DNA from: Terfezia claveryi
Taxonomy: Eukaryota > Ascomycota > Pezizomycetes > Pezizales > Pezizaceae
Direction: 5' to 3'
Length of the DNA: 64,000 nt
Assembly: GCA_015179025.1 (NCBI GenBank)
Contig: WHUX01000024.1
Location: forward strand, 1 to 64,000
Position numbers and translations under genes: made by a program. Positions 38,738-51,690 of the stretch are shown here, one piece after another. The notes beneath the pieces are model-generated. The model searched no databases. It worked only from the letters and a program-made list of their open reading frames with translations, and was not told the origin of the DNA. Within the stretch, counting starts at the first letter, position 1. Each line of letters opens with the position of its first letter.

Positions 38738-40494
38738 ATGTCTGGTTTCATGAGCGATCCTTCTCCAACCCCAATGTCGTGGAGAGAGCAACAGATGGGG
38801 CGAGAGCTTCCACCGGCCATCCCGCAGCATCATCAAGACTCTCATCATTCTCATCACCTGCAGCAACACCATCAACAAGCTTATCACACTCATCCACACA
38901 CACATCATACACAAGGGAGCTACGATCGCTACAGTCCAAGTGTTGGCTCAGAAGAACCGGAGGAGTATCGTGAGTGGGCCGCTTCTGCTGGGCATGAGGG
39001 CCACAGCCCTGACCGATCGCCACATTCTCACACTTCTGGCTCTTTGACAGGGAGTCCCAACTCTCACACTCACAATGGAAGCACAAGGCGGGACAGTGAC
39101 ATGTCGGTGGGGGTTCCGGTTTCTGGAATGTCAATTGGGGGGGGCGACAGGAGAAGCGAAAAAACAAACGGCATCGGTATGTCCATGGATAAAGCCTTGG
39201 TCATTACAGTTGCTAACAATTATTATAGTCTGACTCACAATGAAACGAGATTTTTAATGAGTGAGTTCGCAAGGCAGGCTCATCCAGACGCGGCTCATAG
39301 AGAGCGTTTGGCAAGAGAAATACCTGGATTGACTCCTAGGCAGGTGCAAGTCTGGTTTCAGAACAGGTTTGTCAACCCTTAACATTATTCTAGAGACTAA
39401 CGTGGCTAATTTTACTTTGCGTTCAACAGGAGGGCAAAGTTAAAGCGCATGAGCAGCGATGATCGTGAGAGGATGATGAAATCACGAGCATTACCTGAAG
39501 AGTTTCCAATCCTGCAAACTCTCTATGGTGGTCGCATGATGGGGACCCCCCTTACATCACCTACCGACTACTCACACACATCTAGTCTTGGATTTCGTCC
39601 TGACCCTCTAGGCAGGCGACGTCCCATGGATGACGAAGTTGGTGTATCTCCCACAAACAACGCATTTGCCTCATTATCTTTCTCGACACCTACTTCGAGT
39701 GGGGACCTGCTGTCACCGGTTTCGGTCAGTGGTGAGAGGCCAGGGTATTCTCCTTATATTACGGCCCCTCTAGGCCCACATCAACAACGGGGAAATCCCT
39801 TTTCACGCCCCACTACGGACTATCGACATCCAACAGTCCCACGTTTGCAGCTACAAGATGTACCTCGCTCTGTCTCGGAACCCCAAAGTGCCCCTGTCCG
39901 TTCGATGCCATATTCAAGTGGCTCCCTTGAAAATGGCGAATATCAACTGAGCCCGGGCTACAACATGCAAAGTTTTGGGGAACCACCCAGAAGTGTCCCT
40001 CCAGAGGGAAGTCAGAGTCCCTTTGGACAGGCACCGAATCAACAAAGTGAGTATAATTTGCTGTTTGATGTAGCTTTCTGTCAAAACTGACACGTGTAGA
40101 CACCTATACTCAACCATATCCATCACCGTCTGCCGCTTCTGCACCTCTCCGCCCCCCTCCGTTTCAATCTTCATTAGGAATGAGTGAGTATAATAAATAC
40201 CCTCAAGGTTCTATGACACCGCATTCTACATCATTGTCAAATTATCCCACTGGCGCCATTTCTCACAACTCGGAATTCCAGATCCCACAATTGAGCGCGC
40301 CGCCGGATGCAACTAGTTTCAGCTCATCATACCTGACACGACCGCCGAATGCGACTGTTGCCAGCATTGCCCCAATAACAAGTCCAAACCATGAAGAAGA
40401 GAACAGAGGGCGGTTAACAGGCAGAGACATTGGTCACCAGAGGAAGCGGTCATCTTCACATCCTCCCAATTTTCAACAAGCTGCTCGAGGGTAG
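38738..40494 (+). CDS. Homeodomain transcription factor
   Basis: Three exons, 38738-39366, 39430-40046 and 40100-40494, join to 546 codons; introns are 63 and 53 bp with GT...AG. The start chosen is ATG 38738 (MSGFMSDPSPT); an in-frame ATG at 38627 would add 37 residues of poor quality. The homeodomain covers about residues 159-218: helix 1-2 region NYYSLTHNETRFLMSEFA, then the recognition helix LTPRQVQVWFQNRRAKLKR with invariant W48, F49, N51 and R53. Intron 1 splits the Arg codon right after N51. The N-terminus is rich in His/Gln (about 30-60), and the tail is rich in Ser/Pro/Gln, as in activation regions. It should bind DNA in the nucleus. The SSDDRERMMKSRALPEEF block after the homeodomain is typical of ascomycete homeobox regulators; the exact orthologue is not settled. 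Confidence 0.9.
39367..39429 (+). other. Intron 1 of the homeobox gene
   Basis: 63 bp, GTTTGT...TTCAACAG, between CAGAACAG and GAGGGCAAAG. It lies inside the recognition helix (QN-R/R). Confidence 0.88.
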
Positions 40495-43306
40495 TGGAAG
40501 ACTAAAGATAAGGAACTGAGGTATGATTTACAGTCATACCCGATTTATGAATGATCACTATAGGGATAGCTACTATTGAGCTTGGAGGTGCATGCTTTAA
40601 GATACAGTACAGTCCAAGGTAGGATTTGTAAAAAGGAGGAATCTTAGAAACGCGGGAAGGCCCATCTCTTTGCATATTCTTCAACTATGGCTCACATAGT
40701 ACTTCCATCCACTCACATTTGGCTCTGTCTGGTCTTGTCTAACCTACAACGGTTGGATTATTTTTGCATGCTGTTCTTTGTTCCTTACTATTACCCAATG
40801 TGTTTCGATGCTGTTTCGTGCATTTCTTCTCGCCTGAAGCGGAGTGTTGCGTCTCCTAGCTATTTTTTCCTTTTCATTTTTTTTTCATTTTTCATTTTTT
40901 ATTGTTATTTACTTCAGTGGCTGTTTTCTTCTGATTGGTATACAAAACAAATTGTTTGGGACGGTATTATTTGTTGGCAAAACTGCGTTTTATAATGCAG
41001 ACTGCATGCGAGCTATCTCTGTCTCCTCGACGGGATGAGTTGAATAGCCATGGTTACATACGCTTTGATGTACAAGACATTGGGCCATAGGGCTGGATCA
41101 GAGTTGAGACTGGGATATGGCAAAGGTTATGTGAATGCTTTGGATTAACGTGCGGTCTTCAATATGGATTCGTTTTCTGGGTTCCAGGTAATTCTAGTTT
41201 TCAACCTATTGGCTTTGCCAATTGGGGCTTTCTTTCCTCCGATTTTTTACTGAGCGCCTTGACACTCTCTGTACCATGCTAATTATCCCATCTTCCTATA
41301 TGTTTGCGTGCCAGTGGCCCGTTGGTTTTACGCTTTTCCTTTTTCTTGTCTTGTTACAATTAGTTTCTACTCGTCAAAGTGTATGGTAGGCAGGCTTCCA
41401 GGTCTTTTCGTTTCATCCTTTACTTTTTCTTATTCTATTTCTTTGTTAACGCATACATACCATGGGTTGGATAGACGGTTGGAATCGATCAATGAACTGA
41501 GGCATTTTGGATGAAAACAATGTGCATGCGTTACCTTCCCGCCGACATTCCTCGGCAGGCTCACAAGAATATCACTGCTCGTAGCTTGCAATTGAGTTCA
41601 AAGGCATGGATCAACAATGCTGTGAGCCTTCCCATCGTTCCGGAACGTGGATACTTCAGAGTACGTAGATTGCAGGACGCAGGAAGCCTGCAGGCTAGCG
41701 GAGGGAAGATACCTTAACAAGTGTAGAGTTCTTATACATGTGATGTGAACATGCATTGCCATATTACTGTTGAGAAGCGATTCAGCAGCGATCGGGGCGA
41801 TGGCCTGAAGGGAGCTAGCTCTCTGAGGAAAGGTCTGCGAGCTGTTAGAGTACTCTACAGTACCTAGCTGCCACAAGCAAGGCAATGGTTATCCAAGTGT
41901 TCTAGTCCATCTGCCGAAGCCGCTAGGCTGGCAGGTGGCATAGCCATGGCTGGGAGTATGTCGAACGATGCAATACTTAATATATCCTGACGTTTTTGAT
42001 GTTTTCTTTTTTCTATATATATTTTCTTCTTGCAAGTGCTCGCAATATATGGACTGTATCGTAACTCGTCGTTAGATCGGGAAGCGATGGAGTCTAGAAG
42101 CTTGGAATAGCCATGGCTATGGCATTGTTTAATTAAATGTACAATGGCCTGCATGGGCAACGTGCAAGAGTGGGCTTCCGTTTTATATCAGTAACCGTAT
42201 AAATATTGGCCATGGTTGTTTCTTCCGTGCGGGTGAGACGACGTCAACGTCAGTAGCATGGGAGGAGGGCATGTACCGTACCAGTTCATCTCGACCTTCC
42301 TGCCGGCTGTGCTATCCACATCAACGAATTACTGGAGCCGGAGGCAGAGAGAATTGGCAATTGCAGAGAAGGAGTGCATGTGGGGTGCCTCTCGCGATAG
42401 GGCCGGTCGGAGAAGGATGGGATCGGGACGGATTGGCTATGATGGGAGGGTCTACTCTGCCTAGGATGGATAGGTGGAGACTCGGAGTACTGGCGGATGC
42501 AATTTGCGATATCCGCTGGTCCCTTGGTCTTATCGATATACATTCATCTATACATCGATATCTCAATATCGATTATGCCATTTTTCTAGCCATCATTACA
42601 CAGCACGTTCTGCCCGCTATTTGCTAGGGGCCTCTTATTCTATGCACATAAGCTAGGGCACAGAGATGATGACAGCTGAATAAACATCTCTAGCAGCGCT
42701 GCCAAACCGGAAGATTCAGAGCGAGCCCCCACAGCGCTGTTACTTCCCAGCAGCTCCAACTCTGCTCTTCGAAGCGAAAAGAAAGTGCTAGGTAGGAGGA
42801 GAACCAGCGTGCGCCAAACGGTCCGAACTAAAATAAAACTACAAGGGAGAGAGAGAGCTTTAGCTTCAGTAGTATTTTCAGCCTCCGCAACGCGCCGTCA
42901 TACCTTATGCACAAACAGCGATTCGTTTATCCCAGCGAGTTGGCGTTGGCCTGCTTTCGTAGGACGTATAACTTCAACATCACCGATTTCACGATCCCAT
43001 ACTTCCACCAACTCATCTGTTTACACGATCCCGAGCCCACACCCGCAGCTCACCCCTTGTCCCTCCTTCCTACCTCTGCTTTTCTCGTTGCCTATTACCT
43101 ACCTGCGTCCGGTTTTGCGTCTTTTTCGACCCACCCCCCCCTCGCTCCACCGTCATCGCTCCTCCGTCATCGCTCCCGCTCTCGTTCGTGGACAGTCCCC
43201 CCGCTCCAACGGCCTGCCATAGCTTCGTAGTAGGAAGGACCCTTATCAACGGCATCCCTTCTAGCCAATCATCTCTGCTAAAGACCCAACGAAAGCCTCC
43301 GAAGTC
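40495..43306. other. Intergenic region between the homeobox gene and DID2
   Basis: 2.8 kb with no supported gene. It has T-rich tracts (about 40860-40905) probably belonging to the homeobox 3' region, and a C/T-rich stretch (about 43040-43160) just before DID2 that looks like promoter and leader sequence. Open frames up to 145 codons (42785-43222) are Pro/Ser/Arg-rich and match nothing I know. Confidence 0.4.
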
Positions 43307-44303
43307 ATGTCCGGTCTGGAACAGGCTCTCTTCAACTTGAAGGTTGCCCCCCCCCCCCTTCCCCTTTCAACCCCCCCTTTGCCCCTTCGTACCCCCACCT
43401 TCACCCCCTTTTCATGTTCCAGGAGAATCCCCGAGGAGCATGAACCGGAGCTTCGTTGTCGGCCCTACAGGGGAGGGCATTGTAATACAAACATGAAAAA
43501 AAACCAAAAAAAAAACAGTAAACTAACTCTTTACCTGACGACAACCTCCTCGGGTTGTCAATCGTCTAGCATTGCCCAATAGTTCACTGCCAAACAACTC
43601 AACCGACAAGCCGTCAAGGCAGGCAAGGACGAGACTGCGGAAAAAGCAAAAGTTAAGAAAGCAATCCAGCAGGGCAACACAGACATTGCAAAATTGTATG
43701 CAGGGAACGCAATCAGGAAGCAGAATGAACGATTGAATCTGCTGAGACTCGCGTCAAGGATAGATGCCGTAGCGAGTAGAGTGCAGACGGCGGTGACGAT
43801 GAGGCAGGTGACCGGGAGCATGGCCAATGTCGTACGGGGTATGGAGGGTGCTATGAAAACCATGAATCTTGAGAAAGTAGGTTACTCCCGGAGGATTACC
43901 TGCATGAAAGCCCAGTTGCTAGAAGGGCGAAGAAAGGCGCTTGGGGTGTAGGGCGATGGGATAACAGAAGAGCCACGCTCTCATCACTTGTCTGGAGCTA
44001 TAGACAATGAGCTGATGATGTTGTCTGTGTATGCTACAGATTTCTCTAGTAATGGATAAGTTCGAGTCACAGTTCGATGACCTTGAGGTGGCTACTGGAT
44101 ACTACGAAACGGCAACTAGCTCTGTGACAGCTACTGGCACCCCGCAGGAGGACGTTGACAGGCTATTAAGCCAAGTAGCGGATGAGGCCGGGGTAGAGCT
44201 CCACCAGGAGCTTGTAGCGGCGACGCCTTCGAAGCAAAAGGTTGGGCCAACGGAGCAAGAAGAGGATGGCTTGGGTGAGAGGTTGAGGGCATTGAGGGGA
44301 TAG
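43307..44303 (+). CDS. did2: ESCRT-III-associated protein Did2/CHMP1
   Basis: Exons 43307-43342, 43583-43876 and 44040-44303 join to 197 codons, the normal size for Did2/CHMP1 (about 200). The protein starts [12 protein letters not shown] and continues [18 protein letters not shown] after intron 1. The basic N-terminal half is followed by [20 protein letters not shown] and an acidic C-terminal half. The C-terminus ([12 protein letters not shown]) fits the MIM1 motif (L..RL..LR) that binds the MIT domain of Vps4. Family knowledge: Did2 recruits Vps4 to disassemble ESCRT-III on endosomes in multivesicular-body sorting. Intron 1 (240 bp) has an unusual donor GTTGCC followed by long C runs; intron 2 (163 bp) has GTAGGT...CTACAG. 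Confidence 0.93.
43343..43582 (+). other. Intron 1 of DID2 with C-rich start
   Basis: 240 bp, GTTGCC...CCAATAG. The first 100 bp are runs of C broken by T (43346 onwards). Protein homology demands the junction NLK|FTAK, so the weak donor seems real. Confidence 0.75.
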
Positions 44304-47300
44304 GCCACTACTTTGCTGAGTGAATAGACCTTACACGCGAGCACGGGGTACGTGGGGGGTTGGATATTTTAGGGCTGTGTATGCATGCACCTGCTGTTGC
44401 TCTATCGGGTAGGCCTTGATTCGAAAGCGGGCCAGCTATCATTCGTTTATGGCATCAGCTCCCCTGGCTAGCAGAGGCTGAAGTGGAGATTTGGTATTTT
44501 TGGGCAATCTACCTGGCTGTACGTGTTTCCACGCCAGATGTTGTCTTATCTCTGTCTCGTCTGGTGTTTATTTTGACATGTTTTGTTTCGTCTATTGAAT
44601 GGCCCGCTAGCGAAATGTCTCCCCTGCCTCATTATCACTTTATCAAATGTATTGCATCCGATGATAGGGTTCTCGGGATATGTGCTCTTTTTTTCCTTCA
44701 ATAAGTTACGATTTTAGCAATTGTCATGACTTCCTCCAGAGTAGTTTATTTTTGCACGGTCTCCTCCCTCACTTCACATGCGAAATCTCCAGGGTCTACC
44801 TTTCCGATCCAGGGCCACAGGCCCCGATCGAGGTATATATTTGCGCTCCAATCCGTTGCGCGCCACTCGTAGACCACTATCCTGACTAGGATCCACGCCT
44901 TCGCAGTACCAGACTGCAATTGGCATCATTAAGTTGCATCTGAGAATCCACGGCACCATCTTAACCAGACTAGCATCATCTACAAACCATCACTAATATA
45001 CTTGACGAGCGAGTAGCAAGATAGGGAAGATAGATGGGCGATCATTAGTGTGTACGCAGCAGCGATCGCAAAATTACGAATACCTGGTGTGGAAAGATAT
45101 CCCGCACGTTGTTGTGAGACATGAATTGCACCACATTGGAAAAGTGTTAATGAGTGAGACATAGGTACGGGACCAGAGAGTTCTTGCCCACACGGAATAC
45201 CACTTCCTGCTTAAAAGTCCGCTCGAAGAAGTTCCGGCAGCATTGTTGAGTCGAAATGAAGTAAAATATATACTTCGATAGTAGTTGGTTTGAGGCAGTT
45301 TTATTGACGGTCGGCGTTCACATATAGGTAACTATGCTAAGAGGTAGTGCATTTCGCTCCGTGTAGTCAGTGAACATGATATTTGGCAAAGTCTGTGATC
45401 TGTATATGTTATTCAGCTTGCCCGACAAGAATCTAATTGAAACTTGGTACTATTTTGCTTCATGTATATCCTGTAGCACTCAGAACAATTTTAGCAATGG
45501 AAGTGTACCCATGGCTTACATAATGCCGCAATCAAAAAGAGCACATACCTGGTAGCTGTGAGCGTGGATAGATTGATTAAGTACGGTTTGTAATACGGCT
45601 GGGCTAGACTGATTGCCTCTTGGGCTGGCGGGCAGGCGAGTGGGATGGATTCCTGGTGGGAGATCGCCCGATCGGAGTTGTGTGCCTGAGGGGCTATGGA
45701 AATGAGGGTGCGTGTATGTAGTCTGATTGCACATGTAGGGTAGCATACTTGATTTTTCTGTTCATGAGAAATTCTGATTTTTGCAATGATGGTGGCTTAA
45801 TTGTCATGGAAATATGAGATGATTGATTCCACTAGATAAATATATAGTATGGGGTATGTTTGTTATCGATAAGAGAATATAGAGGGGATGTCAGGGTAAT
45901 GGAATCGGAAGTTTCCCCCCCCCCCCCAGTAATTATGCAGGGGGGAAGAGTATGCGAGAATGGCGGAATTAGTTTAAATTAAGATTAGTACCAGTTATGT
46001 TTAGAGTATTGTGAGACATGTTTCTTTCGGGAGCTTAAAGTTCAATATAGCAGGAATTTGAATGGAAAGACCTTTATCTATTCTACATCATTCCGATCTG
46101 CATAACACCTGCTCCCTTTTGTATTGTCGGTTGTGTGACCACCACGGATCCTATAACCGGACTTACATTGTACTAGCGGTTGGTTCCAATTATGTAACTC
46201 AAAGCTTGTTGCAAAGTTGCCACCAACAAGTAACATGTTGTGAGATTTGGGGTTTAAATTTGTATCTGCTCTTATCCCTAACATGACTCATATTTCTACA
46301 TCACGGGCTAAACCCATCAGTGTAGTAACCAGACTATCAGTGTAGTAGCGCTAGATCTGAAAACCATAGTGTCCCGTGACTGGCGTCAGGGTAGCAAGTC
46401 CTTGGGTTGGGTATAAGACTCGTATTGTGACTTTTATACTGATGTGTTAATGCGAGTATGATGGTGAGCTTTTTAAGACATCACCCGAACGCTGGCATAA
46501 CTACATACCGGTTGGACCTCGACTGAAAAGTGAAAGCCATTGCTGAGCAGCTACCATGCATTCTTTGGTATTTACCGGATCTAGAATTTAACATGCTTGA
46601 GTCTTGTTAGTGTGATCTAAGTATTCTGGGTCTAGATATGTAAACTGTCTACGGAGGGGTCATGCAACCAGACTAGTAAACTGTGTAGTCTGGACCCTCG
46701 AAGTCCACGACTCGGACGCTTACGTTGTTTAGCGGGGGGCTTGGGCCAACCAGACTACTTACGTTCGATGGTGATATTTTATAATCACAGTCATTATCGA
46801 ATACCCGGTGGCGCCACACCACAGCTGTCAGAATTATGAGCATCATAGGCCATTGGCATAGATGCGTTAATCTCAGAACTTCATTAATCATATGATTTCC
46901 CCCAGGCCATCATCAGTAGGCGGCCTCATGGGCTCAACACCTTAGCATGCATATGGCCACATTTACACGCGGGCAGTTGCTTAAAAAAAGTGAATCAGTG
47001 TCAGTGCGCCAGAAAATATTATGTGGCGCTATCTCCGGTCTTTACAGTTTATACATTCCTGGCGCAGGTATGGTGGATAGTATATATAACTACGGGCGAG
47101 GGAAAGACGTATTAAGTATGCCATAAAGGTTCCTCAGGTTGATAAATTGCGCGTCGGCCGCAGTCGTAATAAAGTCGATCATATCTGAAACTTGGCCCGA
47201 AACTCTTTCGCGGATCTCAGGTCGGCCTAGGACTAACCGTGGTATTCATAATTTGGTGGCACTTTTTATTGCAGGGTGTGTGGTACGATGTGGGATAGGC

Positions 47301-48480
47301 TAGTAAACATAAGAGGGATGGAGAAAAGCCAAAGGCGAAGCCTGTTAGACTTGTACTACAGCATGTAGATGTTCCGGTGCTTCCGGAGGTGGATTCTGAA
47401 ACTCCTAACTGACATGCGGGATGTTGGAGGCATATTCATAAATTCTCAACTGGGGCCCTGGCTACACGATTCCTAGAAAATGATTCTGATTGTGGAAGAA
47501 GAGTATAGGAAATTGGGAGGAAACTTCGCTATACGGGATTTCAAGCTGGAAGTAAAAGGTGTCGTGACTGGGAAGGTTGAACAGGAGGGTACTGTGAAGT
47601 GAGGGGAAGTCTAAGTCGCTCAACGGAGCGAGGGATTATCTGGGTGAATGCTATCATGAAAAAAAAGCTCAATTCCGGCTATGCCTGACGTGAAAGTTCT
47701 CTGCGAGCATCTGGGGTCATAGTGAGGACTTTTGTTTTGCTCCGAGCAAAGCACTCGAGTGAGGTTGTTCTCCTGCCCTCAAGGATGTGGTAATACGGAT
47801 GGGCAACTAGAATGTATAGAAAGCCTAGTCTCGAACCCGACCGATCCTAGGGAAAGCCCTGCTTTGATGGTATTATAAATACGAGGTTGCTACTACCGCA
47901 TTGGGATCTCCGGCCATAGCAGGTTAGATCGTCTAGTTCAAGTTAGTAGTCCTGCCACTCTGGCTCGGGTTAGCATCATAGTAATGAATAAGTCTTGGCA
48001 CAGGCATTCCTCTACTGGTGCTTGGCCCGGGGTCATTAACAGGTTCCGCCATGCTCATCGCCGACCAGGTTTTCGCGATGTAGTGAACGTCATGGCGGTC
48101 CATGGCCGTCTCACCGTGTTACGGTTAGGTAAAGTTAGTTTGTTGTGATGGGAGTTGTGCTTTAATATTGCCCAACTACCCCATCCTTGCACTATTCAGG
48201 TCGCCAATAAATATAGAGAATTGTATAGATTTCAGGAAAATTGTCTGGTGCGGGTTTGCATTATTTGGAACGCATGTTCTGCGTCATGGCCCCCACTCTA
48301 CGCCAATTGGTACTTATGCTTTACGTGCGGCAGCTGCAAGTCTGCGAGGCAACAAAATCTGAGAGCGTCTTATAGTCCAAGAGCCCCACTTCTCAATTCT
48401 TGCCCCTCACTATCTCTTCCAGCACTCGGAGGCCGCAGTCATAGTATTGCCTTTCTCTGGGAGCCATCTCAGTCGCAATC
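44304..48480. other. Long intergenic region between DID2 and PFK
   Basis: 4.2 kb without a supported gene. It includes a C homopolymer (about 45918-45929) and short duplicated words (CAGTGTAGTA, about 46318-46347). No tRNA-like cloverleaf and no protein motif found. The last few hundred bases before 48481 are pyrimidine-rich and should include the PFK promoter. Confidence 0.4.
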
Positions 48481-51400
48481 ATGTCAGCTCCTGCTCCTCC
48501 AGAATTGGAAAACCTCTATAAGTACTGGCCCCTTACGCTACGAGGTTACAATTCAAGAGAGAAATCTCCTAATTTATTGTTCTCCATTAGTGGGGTGTCA
48601 TTTATTTCGGTCATTGCTCCTACAGAGACCCTCTTCCAATCGACACTTGATTTCTATAAGACTCTGGGATTCTACCAAGCAGTCGTATACGACAGAGCAG
48701 ATTCACATTCGAAACGTCAGGACGACCATGCATTCACTAGCGAAAAAGAGACATGGCTTCAAAACCCCGCCCCTACACCAGAGCAAAGCATAACTATCAA
48801 GGTTCGGCTCGTTCATTGGAAGTTTGGTAATAATGCTACCAGCCCAAGTCCCAAAGGTAGCAAGAATGAGGATTGGCGAGGTGCTGTGCAATCGATAGCG
48901 TTTTACACCACAGAGCTTAGCAAGATCATCTCCCGTTTGGACGCGAAAAAGATCGATTACCAAGTCTATCCTGAATATGACCAGCCGATTGAAGTTTACG
49001 CACATGACTCTCTGGGTACCTTAGTTGGTTTCACATCAAAGAGAAATGCAGCCGCTCGTACAACAGGGACTGGAGCCTTTAGTAGGAGATTGGCGATCAA
49101 TACCCCACCGAAGCTAGAAGCACCAAACTCTCCTGGGAAGCAGAAGAGGAAGAGGATTGGCGTCATGACTAGTGGTGGTGATGCTCCGGGCATGAACCCA
49201 GCAGTGAGAGCAGTTGTCCGCATGTCAATTGCGAAGGGATGCGTGCCATATGCAATTTACGAGGGTTATGAGGGGCTCGTACAAGGAGGAGATTTAATTC
49301 AGGAGAAAGCATGGGAAGATGTTCGTGGCTGGTTGTCTGAGGGAGGAACTTTGATTGGAACAGCTCGGTGTGCTTCGTTCAGGGAACGACCAGGGAGGCT
49401 GAGGGCGGCCAGAAATCTCATCTTGAAAGGGATTGATGCCCTCATCATCTGCGGTGGTGACGGGTCTCTTACTGGAGCTGACATATTCCGATCTGAGTGG
49501 AAAGGCTTATTAGATGAGTTAGTTATAACCGGAGAGTTAACTAAAGAGCAAGTTACCGGTCACGAACATCTCAACATCGTCGGTTTGGTTGGATCCATTG
49601 ACAACGATATGTCATCTACAGATGCTACCATTGGGGCATACTCTTCACTGACTAGGATTTGCCAAGCTGTCGACTTTATCGACGCTACTGCTTACTCACA
49701 TTCAAGAGCCTTCGTCATTGAGGTCATGGGTCGTCACTGTGGCTGGCTTGCATTGATGGCAGGTGTGGCCACAGGGGCTGATTTTGTTTTCATTCCCGAA
49801 AAGCCCCCGGTAGATGGCTGGGAGGATGAGATGTGCGCCATCATTCGAAAGGTATCAATCTTCATCGTTTACGGTGACCTACCAGCTGACTAAAGTTATA
49901 GCACCGCACCATGGGGAAAAGAAAGACGATCGTCATCGTCGCAGAAGGGGCTATTGACAGAAACTTGAATCCAGTCTCTGCAAGCTATGTGAAGGATGTG
50001 TTGGTACAGAAACTGCGTTTGGATACTCGAATTACCACTCTGGGACATGTACAAAGGGGAGGAACGGCATGTGCCTATGACAGAATGTTGGCTACACTCC
50101 AAGGTGTAGAAGCAGTACAAGCGGTACTAGATTCCACGCCAGAAACACCAAGTCCCATGATTGCCATAACCGAGAACAAGATCACAAGGAAGCCTTTAAT
50201 GGAAGCTGTGAAATTGGTGGGTTTGGACTGGGAAGAACGGTGGAGTAGCGGGAGCTAATATTGGGGCATAGACTCAAGCAGTGGCAACTGCGATTAAAAA
50301 AAAGGACTTCGAAACCGCGATGGCCTTACGAGATGCGGAGTTCGAAGAGTACTACAGAGCTTATATGGCAACAACAAAGCTTGATGATCCTCTACAGAAG
50401 GTCTCAGAAAACAAGGTATATATAACTCACTTATCATGGAAATCAATATCTCCTAACCGATCAGCGCATGAAAATCGCCATCATACATTTAGGAGCTCCA
50501 GCCGGGGGCATGAATGCCGCTACTCGAGCAGCAGCTACATACTGTCTCAGCCGAGGCCACAGGCCATTTTCCGTCGGCAACGGTTTCCCTGGCCTTTGCC
50601 GCCACGACTCCGTCCGAGAACTGACTTGGCTACAAGTTGAAAGCTGGGCTATTCGAGGAGGAAGTGAGATTGGTACAAATCGCTCTCTTCCTTCGGAGGA
50701 TATGGGAATGGTAGCGTGGTATTTCCAAAAATACCGCTTTGATGGCCTTTTGATCATTGGAGGGTTCGAAGCATTCCATGCACTCTCGGAACTGCAGAAG
50801 GCCAGGCAATCGTATCCCGCGTTCAGGATTCCGATGGTATGCTTGCCAGCGACCATCAGTAACAATGTCCCCGGGACGGAATATTCTCTAGGAAGTGATA
50901 CTTGCTTGAATGCTTTAATTGATTATTGTGATGCCATCAAGCAGAGTGCTAGTGCGAGCCGAAGGAGGGTCTTTGTGTGAGTTTCGGCAGGATGCCTCTT
51001 TTGTTGGATCGTATCTAATTTTCCTCTAGTGTGGAGGTGCAGGGAGGGCGTTCCGGATATGTCGCAACAATGGCTGGTCTCTCCGTAGGAGCGTTGGCAG
51101 TATATACCCCTGAAGAGGGTATCAATCTCAAGATGCTGGAAAGTGACATCGACCATCTCAAAGAGAGCTTTGCCAATGATCAGGGTATGAACCGTGCTGG
51201 AAAGTTGATCTTAAGGTATATTCATCCCAACTTGATTGGATATGATCTTTTATCTCATTAAAATCATTGCAGAAACGAGAAGTCTTCCAAGACCTATACC
51301 ACCGAACTGATTGCCAATATGATCCATGAAGAAGCCAAGGGCCGCTTCGAATCTCGTACGTCTGTACCTGGACATGTCCAACAAGGAGGCACCCCGACCC

Positions 51401-51690
51401 CCATGGACCGGGTCCGTGCCGTCAGGCTTGCAATTCGTTGTGTCCAGTTCCTGGAAGATAACGTTCGAACGCCAGAGGAAATCTTGGCTGATTCCTCTAC
51501 AGCTAGCGTAATTGGCATTAAGGGTGCTGCCGTGATATTCTCACCAATTTCCGCACTAGAGAATGAAGATACGGATTGGAAGGATAGAAGGCCTAAGAGT
51601 GCTTTCTGGTTGGAATTCACGGATATTGCGGATACCCTGAGTGGAAGGAAGGGAATACCAGGGTTGAGCACCCTTACCGCAAACCTTTAA
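48481..51690 (+). CDS. pfk1: ATP-dependent 6-phosphofructokinase
   Basis: Six exons (48481-49851, 49902-50216, 50272-50415, 50465-50976, 51030-51215, 51273-51690) join to 981 codons, the usual fungal size; the introns are 49-57 bp. It phosphorylates fructose 6-phosphate to fructose 1,6-bisphosphate, the committed step of glycolysis, in the cytosol. Residues 1-190 form the glyoxalase-like N-terminal extension known from yeast-type PFK. The catalytic half has SGGDAPGMN (231-239), [11 protein letters not shown] (324-334), GSIDND (371-376, catalytic Asp) and MGRHCGW (416-422). The second half starts near 611 ([17 protein letters not shown]). It has GGFEA in place of GGDGS and SNN in place of IDND, as expected of the duplicated regulatory half that binds effectors. 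Start: first in-frame ATG after a CT-rich leader ([16 protein letters not shown]). Confidence 0.96.

Noticed and set aside
42785..43222. 145-codon + frame upstream of DID2
   Set aside because: Pro/Ser/Arg-rich translation of a C/T-rich promoter; a second frame is equally open.
47820..47880. CTCGAACCCGACC, which looks like a tRNA T-arm on the minus strand
   Set aside because: The required stem does not pair and no acceptor, D or anticodon arms could be built around it.
48155..48793. 212-codon + frame overlapping the start of PFK
   Set aside because: It is in another frame over the 5' part of PFK, whose homology is unambiguous.
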